NCBI GenBank assembly: GCA_009839775.1
Contig: VXOZ01000253.1
Location: 1,298-7,727, forward strand
Direction: 5' to 3'
DNA length: 6,430 nt
Source of the DNA: Chloroflexota bacterium
GTDB lineage: Bacteria; Chloroflexota; UBA11872; VXOZ01
The notes beneath the pieces are model-generated. The model ran no database searches. It had not been told where the DNA came from and worked only from the letters and a program-made list of their open reading frames with translations. Shown here in pieces: positions 6,417 through 6,430 of this stretch. A program made the translations under genes and the position numbers. Each line of letters opens with the position of its first letter. Positions within the stretch are counted from its first letter, which is position 1.

Positions 6417-6430
6417 CACGGCAAGCCGTG
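6417..6430. repeat. Perfect inverted repeat cut by the window end
   Basis: CACGGC (6417-6422) and GCCGTG (6425-6430) are exact reverse complements separated by AA, preceded by TAGGGG. The right arm ends at the last base of the window, so the palindrome may be longer; if CCCC follows, it would extend by at least four pairs. Its place just after a gene and its shape suggest one copy of a dispersed palindromic repeat, or the stem of a cysS terminator. Bases 6378-6416 show nothing else recognisable. Confidence 0.5.

Overview
This 6.4-kb window is a compact, G+C-rich stretch of bacterial chromosome. It carries six recognisable housekeeping genes, all on the plus strand: the 3' part of clpC, then radA, ispD, ispF, cysE and cysS. 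The order resembles the clpC-radA-(disA)-(yacL)-ispD-ispF-(gltX)-cysE-cysS neighbourhood of Bacillota. Here the bracketed genes are absent. The G+C-rich codon use, frequent GTG starts and reduced order suggest a member of Chloroflexota or a related Gram-positive-type lineage. That placement is inference; no rRNA or marker phylogeny was possible.

Layout: 2-1174 is the C-terminal half of a ClpC-type AAA+ unfoldase (UVR-like linker, second ATPase domain, ClpP-docking loop). 1175-1347 is a noncoding gap with a good hairpin terminator candidate and a weak -10-like promoter candidate. 1348-2805 is radA. After a 65-bp gap with a strong Shine-Dalgarno comes ispD (2871-3602). It overlaps ispF (3602-4192) by one base in a TAATG junction. 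A 90-bp gap with two potential hairpins precedes cysE (4283-4972), which overlaps cysS (4962-6377) by 11 bp. The last 53 bases are noncoding and end in a perfect inverted repeat cut by the window edge, possibly one copy of a dispersed palindromic repeat.

Functional reading: ClpC (protein quality control) and RadA (recombination intermediate processing) form a stress and repair section. IspD and IspF are two steps of the MEP isoprenoid pathway, with the intermediate IspE step encoded elsewhere. CysE makes O-acetylserine for cysteine synthesis and CysS charges tRNA-Cys, so the last pair links cysteine supply to its use in translation. The overlaps suggest ispD-ispF and cysE-cysS are translationally coupled, and radA to cysS may be one transcription unit.

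I see no new biological system, mobile element, CRISPR array or RNA gene. The points most worth a second look are residue-level departures in otherwise conserved enzymes: CysS with KMAHS in place of KMSKS plus an altered segment before HIGH, and IspF with GAGRG where GRxEG is usual. The terminal palindrome is also worth checking.
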